Below, piece after piece: positions 1 through 10,010 of a DNA stretch of 41,329 nucleotides. How positions within the stretch are numbered: the stretch's first letter is position 1; every line of letters begins with the position of its first letter. Under the pieces are notes generated by a model. The model saw only the letters and a list, made by a program, of their open reading frames with translations. It was not told the DNA's origin and did not search any database. Location: IMG/VR virus record IMGVR_UViG_3300030419_006644, positions 12,936 to 54,264 of that record; one strand, written 5' to 3'. The DNA is from a virus. The position numbers and the translations under genes are program-made.

Positions 1-3000
1 GACTCGTACCATTATTTAGATATATATTTTCTCCAGTAACTTTAGTATCGGACCCATTAGTTATAGAGGTATTATTCCCGGTTATGGATATTGCACTTGT
101 TTGCCCATATACAGTATTAGTGCCTCCAGTTATATTGAATTCTTGGCCCGTAAATATAGTATTTGCAGAATCATCAATATAGAAAGTTCCACCAGTTATA
201 TATCCAGTACTATAGTTAAAGTTAACAGTTGTTCCAGTTACATAATTAATACCATGAGTAACATTAGTATTATTTCCTGTTATGTTTGCTGTATGATATG
301 TGCCTTGGACAGTATTAGTTCCCCCTGTGATTGAGATTACCGAACCAGTAGCAACATTCGTCCCGTTTGTAATGTACAGCTTTTCACCTGTTGCAGAATT
401 TGTCCCGTTATTAATGGTAGCGACACCTGTAATATAGGAATTAGTGGGAGTATTAAGAGTATTTGTCCCTCCCGTAATATAAGCGTTTTCAGTTATTAGA
501 GAAGATACAGCCCCATCATTAACTGTAGCGGCGGTTCCAGTTACATAATTAGTACCCCCCGTTATGGTAATTGTATCAGCGCCAGAAATTGAATTAGTTC
601 CATTAGCAATATAACCAATTGTTCCGGTTGCATATACAGTTCCGCCAGTAATTTGAGCATCTCCAGTTATATTGACCGTAGATCCTGTGATGTAATTGGC
701 CCCGCCTGTAATTTCAAAATTAGAGCCTGTTAGATAATTAGTACCATCGTTTATATATGAATTTGCCCCAGTGACATAAGCTGTGCTGCTATGAATATTT
801 ATGCTTAGACCAGTAGCATAAACTTTATTCCCTGTGACATGTATATTGCCGCCAGTAGCGAATACGTCTCTGCCTGTTATATATGAATTGCCGCTAGTAA
901 CGAAAACATCTTCGACGGTATCGATTGTATTGATACCTCCAGTAACCGTAACGTAACTTCCAGTTATCCTATTTGTCCCGCCGTCAACGTATCCTTGTGG
1001 AGTGTCTATAGTGAGGACGGCTCCGGAGTTATTTGTTATACTAGAAGTTCCTCCAGTTATATTAACTGTAGTACCCGTAATACTATTGTTACCGCTATTT
1101 ATAACTAGGGTGTCTCCAGTAATGGAGTTACTTCCTCCGGTAACTATTAAACTATTTGTATTTAATGTATTATTTGCGCCGTTGTTAACATATACATTTT
1201 CCCCAGTAATTTTATGCCCAGAGCCATCATTTATAGTTGTCGTTCCTGTTACGACTATGGAAATCCCAGTGCTCCTAACGGTAAAGTTACTTGTTCCTCC
1301 CGAAACGTTAATTGTGCCTACAACATCATGCCCCGTTAATACATAATTAGTTCCGTTAGATATTTCTATTTTTTCTCCTGAAACGTAATTAGTCCCATTT
1401 GAAATGGCGTTTGTCCCACCCGAAACATTAACAGTGGAAGTATTTGCGTCTATTGTATTTGACCCCCCTGTCACAAAGAAATTTTGCCCCTGCTGAATAG
1501 TATTGGAACCTCCCGTGATATTGAAAGTTTCACCCGTAATTGTTGCGCTTCCGCCACTTATCGCAAACGAGTAGCCAGTTATGTAATTATTGCCGCCTGT
1601 TATGTATACAGATTCGTTGCCAGTGACGGTATTTGTCCCGTTTGTGATGTTTATGATATTACCAGTAACTGAATGAGCGCCATCCGTTAGAGTTAGGCTA
1701 ATTCCGGTAATTATAGCATTATCACCACTAATTACGGCAGTCCCACCTGTTATTTGTATTTTATCGCCCGTTGCATATACGGTTGCGTTATTTGTTATCG
1801 GAAAAGAATTTCCAGTGGCGTAAATATTGCCATTGTTTGTTATGGTGTTAGATCCAGAGGTTACTACAGCTGAAGCTCCAGCATTCAAGTTGACAGCGCT
1901 TACAGTTATTCCCTCTCCCACAAAAGAGGAGGCAGTTACTGAGCCGACACTTCCAGTTTTTATTGATACAGTGCCAGTTGCGTTTATAATAGTTCCAGTA
2001 CCGCCTGTAATATAAACATCATTTCCAGTTATAACTGTCCCCGAAGGATTGTTTATGTAATTTGAACCCCCATCAATAAATATCCTACCGCTTTCAATAG
2101 TGTTAATTGTGTTAGAAGCGATATTTACTTCATCCGCATTAAGAGTTGAATTATATATTGTGTTTTCATTACCAGTGAACGAGGTAATGGTAACTCCAGA
2201 TATAGTATTCTTGTCTCCTAAAACAAATACTTTCTCTCCTCCTGATATTTCTGTAGTAGTAGAATAGTTTACATATATGTTTTCCCCAGAATGGATAGTA
2301 TTGACTCCTTGGTTGATAGAAATATCATCTCCAGTGAAGTAGTTTATTCCGCCTGTAATATTCAAAGCGGAAATATGACTACCAGTAATCCAAACAGTAG
2401 GGCTGGCCCCAGAAAAAACTAAGTTTGATGGCGCACCAGTGATATTAAGCGTGTTGAGAAGACCAACCGCGTAAACATTATTGGACCCGCTGAAAATTTC
2501 AATTGAGCCATCCGAGGATTGATCAATAGAGTTAGTTCCGCCAGTAATGAAGACTCTTTCTCCAGTGCCAATTGTATTTGTACCTCCAGTTATTGATACC
2601 TCTGCTCCCTCTATAGTAACATTTGTTCCATTTATGTTTCCGCCGAAATTTTGTACGGTTATACCCGTTTCTGTAGATATATTTGTATTTCCGCTATACA
2701 AATTAAATACATGACCAGAAGCGCCAGATACTGATGAATTATGTATATTTACATTTTCCCCAGTAACTAAAACAGTGCCAGTGATATAATTATCGCCTCC
2801 GGTAATTGAAATTGACGATATGGAATTTCCAGTTATGGAATTAACTCCACCGGATGTATATAATTCATTTACATCAAAAGTCAAACTTGCCCCAGACTGA
2901 TTGGAAATTATATTTGTTCCGCTTGTTATGTTAACGGTTCCATCGTTAGTGAATGTGGTAGAGCCACCAGTAATCGACAAAGAAGTGATACTTACAGCGG

Positions 3001-6000
3001 AAATATTTCCAGAAGCGCCATTATTTATTTCTAAGCTAGATATGGTTTGGCCTGTAAGATTTACGTAATTTACTATTCCAGAGCCGGAGCCAGTAATAGA
3101 TATATTGACATTATTTCCTGTTATGGATTCAATATCAGAATTATAAATAGATACATTCTCACCCGTTATACTAACCGTATCTCCAGTTATATAATTTGAG
3201 CCATTCGTTATATTGGCAGACCCGCCTGTCCATACATTTATTCCTCCAGTAATGGAGACATTGGTCATCGTGCCAGAAAAGGTGTTGATTCCGCTATAAG
3301 AAGTAACGCTCTCTGGGGTTAATATTAACGTTCCAGAATTCGTTATATTGGTTGTTCCGCCAGTTATAGAAACAGCCCCTGTTGTTGAAACACTGGATGT
3401 CCCAGATATAATTGTTATGTCGTCCCCACTAAGACTGCTGACAATGCTATCTTCTATATTGACCGTAGCAGACGCTGCCGCGTCTATCTCATTAGATCCG
3501 CCGCTTATATTTACTAAGCTCGAATTTCTTATGAACCCAAAACCTATTTCATTAAAAGTTAAACTATTAATACCCCCGGTTATATCGTAATCCGCTTCTC
3601 CACCTGTTACATAAAGAGTGGAGTCATTGATAGAGTAAAAAGCCCCACTAGCATTAATAGTAGAAGCCCCGCCAGTGATATATATCCTATTGCCTGTTAC
3701 ATTGTTTACTCCGCTATAAACAGTAGCAGAGCCAGTAACGTTTATGTCGCCTTGTACCGTTGGGTACATGAACGTATTAGCTCCTCCTGATATTTCTAGC
3801 TTATTAAGACCATAAAACGTACTCGACCCTCCGGTTACATTGATAATTGCCCCGGAATTATTTTGCCCCGTTAGATAAAAACTTCCGCTAGTTACAACAA
3901 TATCATTATTACCCCCCGTAAGGTAAGTGTTACCATCGCTTATATTTAAAGTGATGCCAGTATGCAGTTGCCCCGTAAAATAATTCGACCCACCATTAAC
4001 TGTTAGTTTGTCTCCGGTTAAATAATTAGTTCCTCCAGAAACAATGGGCGAGCCAGTTATACTTACCGAAAGATTCGATCCAGTATCCGCACTTATTGTG
4101 GCCGTCCCGCCTGTTATATTTACATATCCAGTAGTATTACTAAATGTAACGTTTGCTGTTCCTGTATTTACTACTACGTCATTATCTCCAGATACTTGAA
4201 GCGTAGAGTCGCCTCCGAATATGCTAAATGCAGTTCCATAAGCTGTATTTTGCCCCCCAGTAATAATTACCGTAGTTCCGGTTATGCCTATTTTAGAATT
4301 ACTGGTTAAACTAAGATTATTAACTGAATGACCAGTAATAGTAGCGGCTCCACTGGTAAAGATCGTACTGGTTCCACCGCTTAAATTAATTGAAAATTCT
4401 GAATTAGCAGTTGCATCTGCTCCCCAAGCATGTGTTACGGCTGATGCTACGCCTCCAGAAATATAGTTTGTTCCATGATATATATTTACTGGCCCAGTCA
4501 TTATACCTGTAGCATGGGCTACAGCGTTGGATCCATAGGCGTCAGCGTATGCAGTACCTCCACTTATAAAGTTGTTGCCGCCAGAAATATTCATTGGCGA
4601 ACCAGTTATATAATTGGTTGTATTATCCCCTAAGAAATTAAAATTAGAATTATAAACATTAGGCATAGAATCCCCAGTGAGGGTGACTGTGCCGTCATTA
4701 ATTGTTATGCCAGTTCCAGTTACATTAACTGGGGTAGCTTTACTGTTGTATAGTTGATTAGTTCCGCTAAGAATATTTACAGTACCAGAATCTGGGTATA
4801 TGGTATTAAAACTGCTTCCAGTAATTGATACGTCTATATTAGACCCAGTGATATTGCTAGTACCATTAGTTAGAGAAATTGGAACAGTTGAATTTGCCGA
4901 AGTAAAACTTCTTATTTCCACTTCTTCCCCGGCGGCTGGAGCTTCAGCAAGATGGACATGGCTTCCGCTAAGTACATAGTCCTTGAATGGACTCATCAAA
5001 ACACCACCCACAGAAACAATTAGACTCTTTTCATTGGCGGGGGCTTTTCCAGAAATTAAATAGTCTCTACCAGCCGGGTTGTGTATGGAAGTATTAATGG
5101 ACTGATTGTCCGAAACGGTAGTTATGTAATTTGTGCTATCACTTGCTGAAAGACCAGTTGTGGTTAATCCAGTTATTGTTGACCCACTGATAGTTACGGA
5201 CCCTCCAGCAATAGACAATACGTTTCCAGAGGATATATACGCATTGCCCCCCGTAAAACTAGCCGTCCCCGTAACATTAATGTTCCCGCCTCCGCTAATA
5301 TTTGTCGCGGTTCCGGTTATATAAATATTTTGGCCGCTAATATTTGTTGCTGTGCCATCTATGTTTACGGTAGCACCTGTTAATGTATTAACACCTCCAG
5401 TTATCGTGGTCGTATTAGTGGAAGTTACATAATTTGTTCCACTTGTTATGTATATATTTTCTCCAGTTGTGTTGGTGATAATCGAGCAATTTTGCGCCGT
5501 ATCAATATTTCCAGAGAAATTTACAATTCCACCATTTACCGTAATACCAGTGCCAGTTACGCTAACGTTTCCACTATTTACTGTGACGTTATTTACTCCA
5601 CCCGTAAGATGAAGATTTTCCGAAGTTAATGTTATGTAGTTTCTTCCGCTTAATAGAGCAAACGTTCCGGGTTGGTATCCAGTTATATAATTTACTCCCC
5701 CAGTTACAACTATCTTCTGTCCGGTTATGTATCCAGTTCCATAATTTACGAAGGTAAAGTTTTCCCCAGTTAAATTTATTTCCCCAGTTGTATGTATCGT
5801 ATTGGTTCCCCCTGTAATATTTAGACCTCCACTTATAACCGAGGTGCTATATATGTTTCCACCAGTTACATTATAAGTCCCATTAGTATCAGTGACTGTT
5901 ACGCTAGAGTCCTTTATGGTATCTATGGTTGGGCTATCAATAGATAGAGTGCCATTATTTATGGCAACTGTTCCGCTATCCCCAACGGATAAATTCTTTA

Positions 6001-8941
6001 TTGAACCTATGCCTGAGTTATTGAATACGAAAAAGTTAACATCTGTTGCCGAAATAGAGTCTTTAACATTAGTTTTTTCTATGTTTATCGCTACCGTTTC
6101 ACTACCAGTAATATTTACTGTTCCCTGTAAATCGCCACTAATAACGGCTGCTAAAGATTGAGCAATATTTATTGTGCCTGTTTTAAATTCAGTTACCTCT
6201 ATCGCAGATGTCGAAACCAAGGTCCCTATATCGCCAGTCACACCAAGGGCAAAATCTCCGCTTATCCCCGTTACGAACATAGTCACAGAGGAGTCATTAA
6301 AGTTATTTACTACCCCACTGCCTTGATCAATCGTAGCTACCCCGCTATGTAAATTAACGGTGTTTCCAGAAACTGAAACCTGCAAGCCGCTATATAAATT
6401 AGCAACGCTATTATCATTTAAATAAAACACATGTTCGCCGCCAGTAATGGTGGCGGTTCCTGTTAAGTTGCCCCCATAAAAATACTGATTTTGTTGGGCT
6501 ATAGATCCATTATTAGTGATTTGCCCACCAGTAACATAAAAAGTAGATTCAGTACCTGATACCGAGAATGTCCCCCCTCTAGTATCATTAAATACGTTTA
6601 TACTTTCAGTAATATCAAACCCTGCCCCACTAGTGCCAGTAACAGAAATGTAGTCTGCTCCAGATATAGAAAATACTTGGCCTGTTATATAATGATTAGA
6701 TCCGCTACCAGTAATATAGATGTTAGAACCAGATACATATAGCTTTCCGCTCTCTTTGTTGTATATGTTTACATCGTTCGGAGAATTAAAATTGAAAATT
6801 CCAGTTGTGTTTATAACTGCGGTTCCCGAATTTACCGTTAGGCCACTTAATAAAGTGAAGCCATTTATATTAGTAACACCGCCCGTTATCATTACATTAC
6901 CGGAAATATCTCCAGTAAGGTTTACTACTCCGCTTTGAACCGTAAGGTTTTTCGGGGTAGGCAGATTTAATTGATCGTAGTCAGTCGCATCTAAAGTTAT
7001 TGAGGCCCCAGAGTTAACATCAATTGAATTTCCGCTGCCAGTTATAGAAATACTTGTTGAAGATCCAGCGTACATATTAAATGTACCCGAAACACTGTCA
7101 GAAAATGTTGAAGTTCCACCAGTAATGCTTATCTGGCCTCCAGTTATATAATTAATCCCGGAGCTAACAAAAATATTGTCACCAGTAACAAACCCTGTTG
7201 AAGCATATATGGTATTATTTACTCCAGTTAAATCTATAGAACCATCAGTTAAATTAATTGTTCCATAATTAGAAGAAAGTATATCCCCCGTAACGTTTAC
7301 CGTTCCCGAATTTATCGAAACATTAGAACCCGTTAAGTAAGCGCTTTGACCACTATTATTAAAATGGATTACATGATTGTCCCCTGTTATGCCAATAGTA
7401 TCCCCAGTAATATAATTAATCCCAGAATGAATACTTAAAGATGTGCCAACTCCAACTGTATTCGTCCCTCCAGTTAAGATAGCGCTACCAGATATATTTA
7501 CGTTCCCTACGTTTTGTATAGTTGATATTGCTACTCCCGTTCCGGTTATTAATACTGTTCCAGTATTGGTAACGCTACCACCACTAAGGTAAATAGCTTC
7601 CGACGAAGAGCTTGATATCTCAGAATTTACAAGGGTGAAAGAAGATTGCATCCCACCGCTGATGGTGATGCTAGACCCGCTATTAATTTCAACTTTACCA
7701 TGTATATTTGTTATGTCTGCCGAACCCGTTAAAGCAATGGAGTTAAAATTTACTATGTCTAAATTTTTAACCCCAGTTACATATGTATTGGCATTGGAAT
7801 TGATGATTATGTCGTCAGCCCTGACATCTACTGTAGAATTATCGATTGTATTAGTACCAGAATAAACATCTATGCCAGTACCATATAGATTTAACGCTCC
7901 AGAATTTATAACGGACCCGGTAATGCTTATATTTCCTGTTGCATATATGTTTCCACTATTTTGAATCGAAGCAAATGAAGTGTTAGTAAGGTAGATGTTA
8001 CCTGACTGATTATTCGTTATAGTGGAGTCGCCCGTAGAATTTAAGGTTGATTGATTTACAACTGAAGTATTAGCACCAGTAATATTTACGCTAGAGCTAT
8101 CCTTTAAAGTAAACGAATTGCCTTCGCCCGTCATTGACAAGCTATTAGCATTATATATATGAGCGGTAGGCTTATATACAAATGGATTCCCCCCAGTAAT
8201 GTTCAGAGTATCAATATCATTGTTGGATATTAGATCTACTGTAGAATTAATATTTATATTGGACGACTGAGTAACTGTAGTAACACCGCCATCAATTTGG
8301 AACGAATGACCAGTGGCAATAGTGTTTCCCGTAATATAAAACGTGCCACCCGTAATGGTTGCTCCGACTCCACCAGTAATTTCTATATTCTGCCCTGTTA
8401 CAACTGGATTAGTCGGATTAATTACCTGAGAATACATTCTGGAAACATCTCCAGTAATATGGGCGTTACCAGAGTAAATGTTGATGATGGAATCATCTAA
8501 ACCAGTTACATAAAGATCCCCTTCATTCAGAACACTGATCGTGGGGCTACCTCCAGTAATATTAAGATTTTGTCCGGTGGCGTTAACGGTCCCCCCGGTT
8601 ATTGAAAATCTTTCTCCAGTAGCGTAAACATTAGAGCCTGAAACAATATTTCCAGCGCCCGTTACAGAAACTGTATTAGTCGTTTCTACATGAGCAAACC
8701 CATTATCTCGAACATGAACCTGACCGTTGGTAGAGCCAGTTAAAGAGCCTCCTGAAGATACAATTACATCTCCAGTAATATGAGCATTCTGAGAGGTTAA
8801 GTGAGTTGTGCCTCCAGAAATATCTATCCTACTATTACCAGTGGTAATCAGCTGCCCAATAACACTATCTTTAACGGACACATTTACGCCAGTTATGTAG
8901 CCTGTGCTGTTATTTAGCTGTATGAGATCTACGTTGGTCAT
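1..8941 (-). CDS. Giant ITG-repeat beta-solenoid fibre protein, partial (C-terminus beyond left edge)
   Basis: Reading the minus strand from the ATG at 8941-8939 gives 2980 codons with no stop down to base 2, so the gene continues past the window edge. The protein opens MTNVDLIQLNNSTGYITG and is then almost entirely a degenerate repeat built on (I/V)-T-G-(G/N/D), for example FSITGGTVNATGQNLNITGG and YITGGTNTLNTPTNSYITG, with ITG tripeptides about 10-14 residues apart. It is dominated by Thr, Asn, Gly, Ser, Ile, Val and Tyr, with few charged residues. This composition fits a parallel beta-solenoid or fibre shaft; that fold is inference. A non-repeat island at about 4906-5045 has the pattern LIVSVGGVLMSPFKDYVLSG, matched by a module in the upstream gene. 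The start overlaps the upstream stop as ATGA, suggesting translational coupling. A virion fibre or adhesin is likely from position; no catalytic domain was seen. The alternating phase of codon use in every line supports real coding. Confidence 0.88.
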   Translation of the reverse strand, partial: MTNVDLIQLNNSTGYITGVNVSVKDSVIGQLITTGNSRIDISGGTTHLTSQNAHITGDVIVSSGGSLTGSTNGQVHVRDNGFAHVETTNTVSVTGAGNIVSGSNVYATGERFSITGGTVNATGQNLNITGGSPTISVLNEGDLYVTGLDDSIINIYSGNAHITGDVSRMYSQVINPTNPVVTGQNIEITGGVGATITGGTFYITGNTIATGHSFQIDGGVTTVTQSSNININSTVDLISNNDIDTLNITGGNPFVYKPTAHIYNANSLSMTGEGNSFTLKDSSSVNITGANTSVVNQSTLNSTGDSTITNNQSGNIYLTNTSFASIQNSGNIYATGNISITGSVINSGALNLYGTGIDVYSGTNTIDNSTVDVRADDIIINSNANTYVTGVKNLDIVNFNSIALTGSADITNIHGKVEINSGSSITISGGMQSSFTLVNSEISSSSSEAIYLSGGSVTNTGTVLITGTGVAISTIQNVGNVNISGSAILTGGTNTVGVGTSLSIHSGINYITGDTIGITGDNHVIHFNNSGQSAYLTGSNVSINSGTVNVTGDILSSNYGTINLTDGSIDLTGVNNTIYASTGFVTGDNIFVSSGINYITGGQISITGGTSTFSDSVSGTFNMYAGSSTSISITGSGNSIDVNSGASITLDATDYDQLNLPTPKNLTVQSGVVNLTGDISGNVMITGGVTNINGFTLLSGLTVNSGTAVINTTGIFNFNSPNDVNIYNKESGKLYVSGSNIYITGSGSNHYITGQVFSISGADYISVTGTSGAGFDITESINVFNDTRGGTFSVSGTESTFYVTGGQITNNGSIAQQNQYFYGGNLTGTATITGGEHVFYLNDNSVANLYSGLQVSVSGNTVNLHSGVATIDQGSGVVNNFNDSSVTMFVTGISGDFALGVTGDIGTLVSTSAIEVTEFKTGTINIAQSLAAVISGDLQGTVNITGSETVAINIEKTNVKDSISATDVNFFVFNNSGIGSIKNLSVGDSGTVAINNGTLSIDSPTIDTIKDSSVTVTDTNGTYNVTGGNIYSTSVISGGLNITGGTNTIHTTGEINLTGENFTFVNYGTGYITGQKIVVTGGVNYITGYQPGTFALLSGRNYITLTSENLHLTGGVNNVTVNSGNVSVTGTGITVNGGIVNFSGNIDTAQNCSIITNTTGENIYITSGTNYVTSTNTTTITGGVNTLTGATVNIDGTATNISGQNIYITGTATNISGGGNINVTGTASFTGGNAYISSGNVLSIAGGSVTISGSTITGLTTTGLSASDSTNYITTVSDNQSINTSIHNPAGRDYLISGKAPANEKSLIVSVGGVLMSPFKDYVLSGSHVHLAEAPAAGEEVEIRSFTSANSTVPISLTNGTSNITGSNIDVSITGSSFNTIYPDSGTVNILSGTNQLYNSKATPVNVTGTGITINDGTVTLTGDSMPNVYNSNFNFLGDNTTNYITGSPMNISGGNNFISGGTAYADAYGSNAVAHATGIMTGPVNIYHGTNYISGGVASAVTHAWGADATANSEFSINLSGGTSTIFTSGAATITGHSVNNLSLTSNSKIGITGTTVIITGGQNTAYGTAFSIFGGDSTLQVSGDNDVVVNTGTANVTFSNTTGYVNITGGTATISADTGSNLSVSITGSPIVSGGTNYLTGDKLTVNGGSNYFTGQLHTGITLNISDGNTYLTGGNNDIVVTSGSFYLTGQNNSGAIINVTGGSSTFYGLNKLEISGGANTFMYPTVQGDINVTGSATVYSGVNNVTGNRIYITGGASTINASGAFYSINDSTLYVTGGEADYDITGGINSLTFNEIGFGFIRNSSLVNISGGSNEIDAAASATVNIEDSIVSSLSGDDITIISGTSSVSTTGAVSITGGTTNITNSGTLILTPESVTSYSGINTFSGTMTNVSITGGINVWTGGSANITNGSNYITGDTVSITGENVSIYNSDIESITGNNVNISITGSGSGIVNYVNLTGQTISSLEINNGASGNISAVSITSLSITGGSTTFTNDGTVNITSGTNIISNQSGASLTFDVNELYTSGGVNSITGNSISSISITGGDNYITGTVLVTGENVNIHNSSVSGASGHVFNLYSGNTNISTETGITVQNFGGNINGTNVTIEGAEVSITGGTNTIGTGERVFITGGTNSIDQSSDGSIEIFSGSNNVYAVGLLNTLNITGAPSNLVFSGASPTVWITGSHISALNITGGINYFTGDDISINQGVNTIHSGENIYVNYSTTTEISGGEKVFVLGDKNTISGVTITSFTGNENTIYNSTLNADEVNIASNTINTIESGRIFIDGGSNYINNPSGTVITGNDVYITGGTGTIINATGTVSIKTGSVGSVTASSFVGEGITVSAVNLNAGASAVVTSGSNTITNNGNIYATGNSFPITNNATVYATGDKIQITGGTAVISGDNAIITGISLTLTDGAHSVTGNIINITNGTNTVTGNESVYITGGNNYITGYSFAISGGSATITGETFNITGGSNTIQQGQNFFVTGGSNTIDANTSTVNVSGGTNAISNGTNYVSGEKIEISNGTNYVLTGHDVVGTINVSGGTSNFTVRSTGISIVVTGTTTINDGSGHKITGENVYVNNGANNTLNTNSLIVTGGSNSITGDTLVINSGNNSITGTTVNITGGTSSITNNSGAVLTIDTPQGYVDGGTNRITGSYVTVTGGINTIDTVEDVFVTSGNSYITGRDVFATGGNIHVTGNKVYATGLSINIHSSTAYVTGANSYINDGTNYLTGSNFEITGGANYITGSTVNITGDAQITGGTVYATGTIGYIANGTNSISGADTITITGGTNYVTGTAATVNDGAVSSLITENAYITGGTNTLNTPTNSYITGVATINNGTNSATGEKLYITNGTNVATGSVISITGGTNTVQGTYHTANITGNNTNVTHGINYVTGTTVNFNYSTGYITGGTFYIDDSANTIFTGQEFNITGGTNTVYGQTSAISITGNNTSITNGSDTKVTGENIYLNNGTS

Positions 8942-10010
8942 GATCCGCCGATTGTCACTGTTGAGTAGTAAATGTAATAATTAGTACCTGTCGATTGTAC
9001 AGTATTCGCACCACTTATAATATTTGTCGAATTAGCATTTCCAGTAAAGCTAAGGTCTCCATTGTTTATGTCTATACTCGTTATTGGAGAGTTACCAGTT
9101 ACCCCAATATTTTGTATGGTATTCCCTGTTACGCTAAGGGTGGAGTTGTTAGCTGTTAAATGGTCAGTGCTTACATGTATGTCGGAACTGGAATTTATGG
9201 TCGCGTCATTACCAGTAATATCAAACCTAGTATTGCCATATCCCAGAGCGGTGAATCCAGCATTGGCTGTTATTGTCTGTCTTTGATCCCCGCTATTACC
9301 ACTAAAGGTATAGTTTGCGGTTCCAGCATTCTGATCTATGTCCAGTGTTGTATCGCTATTCCCACTTATATATGCCGTTGAGTTACCTTGTATAACTATT
9401 CCAGATCCAGAATAATTAACATTGTTCAAGGTGCTATCGTTAATCGTTATGGGGGAGCCAGATACTCCATCTATCCTACCTGAATTTACAACATTAACAG
9501 TTAAGCCCGTTATGTTGGCGTCTCCTGAATACGAATCAGTAAAATATACTGTATTACTGCCATCATAAATCGCTATTGTCGAATAGGCTCCACTTACCTC
9601 ATTCGTTCCTCCAGTAATGTGTATGTTACCAGTAGCGCCAACGTAACCGCTGTATACATTTACTTTACCTGCCCCTGTCTCCGCGTATATGTAAGCATTA
9701 CTATTATTAGTTATATCAGCATTTACCCCCTCATTTGCCACTACAACATTTGCATTAGTAGAAGACACCGTAGTAGTTGCACCCGGCTCAGTGTAAAGAT
9801 TTACCGCTGTAGCTGACGCATTATTGGTGATATCAACATCTATTCCACTGTATTCATTGTGGATGGTTTGACCTCCACCAGTAATATTTACGTTGCTATC
9901 GTAAATATTATAGTTATCAATATTTAGCCCTGATACATCTCCGGAAAAATTAATATTTGTCCCAGTGGAAAGATCACTGAAAGTAAGTGAGCCAGATCCC
10001 TTTAGGTCTA
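1..10010 (-). repeat. Degenerate ITG(G) coding repeat spanning two genes
   Basis: On the plus strand almost every 60-base line contains one or more copies of ccagtaat, ccagttat, cccgttat or close variants, always in the same codon phase; on the minus strand these read as (I/V)-T-G. The repeat fills the whole partial gene at the left and the last ~360 residues of the gene ending at 8938. Units vary in length and sequence, so this is an old, diverged protein repeat rather than a recent DNA satellite. Confidence 0.85.

Noticed and set aside
1-8500. Several plus-strand frames of 60-115 codons within the left 8.5 kb
   Set aside because: They mirror the repeat gene in the same codon phase on the opposite strand, have repetitive Pro/Val or Ser/Tyr composition and lack ribosome sites.
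1-8941. CRISPR-like or satellite DNA array
   Set aside because: Repeat units are degenerate, unevenly spaced and keep codon phase; there are no constant direct repeats with unique spacers.
8938-8980. Programmed -1 frameshift joining the two fibre genes
   Set aside because: No slippery heptamer of the X-XXY-YYZ type is visible in the short window where both frames are open; ATGA reinitiation explains the junction better.
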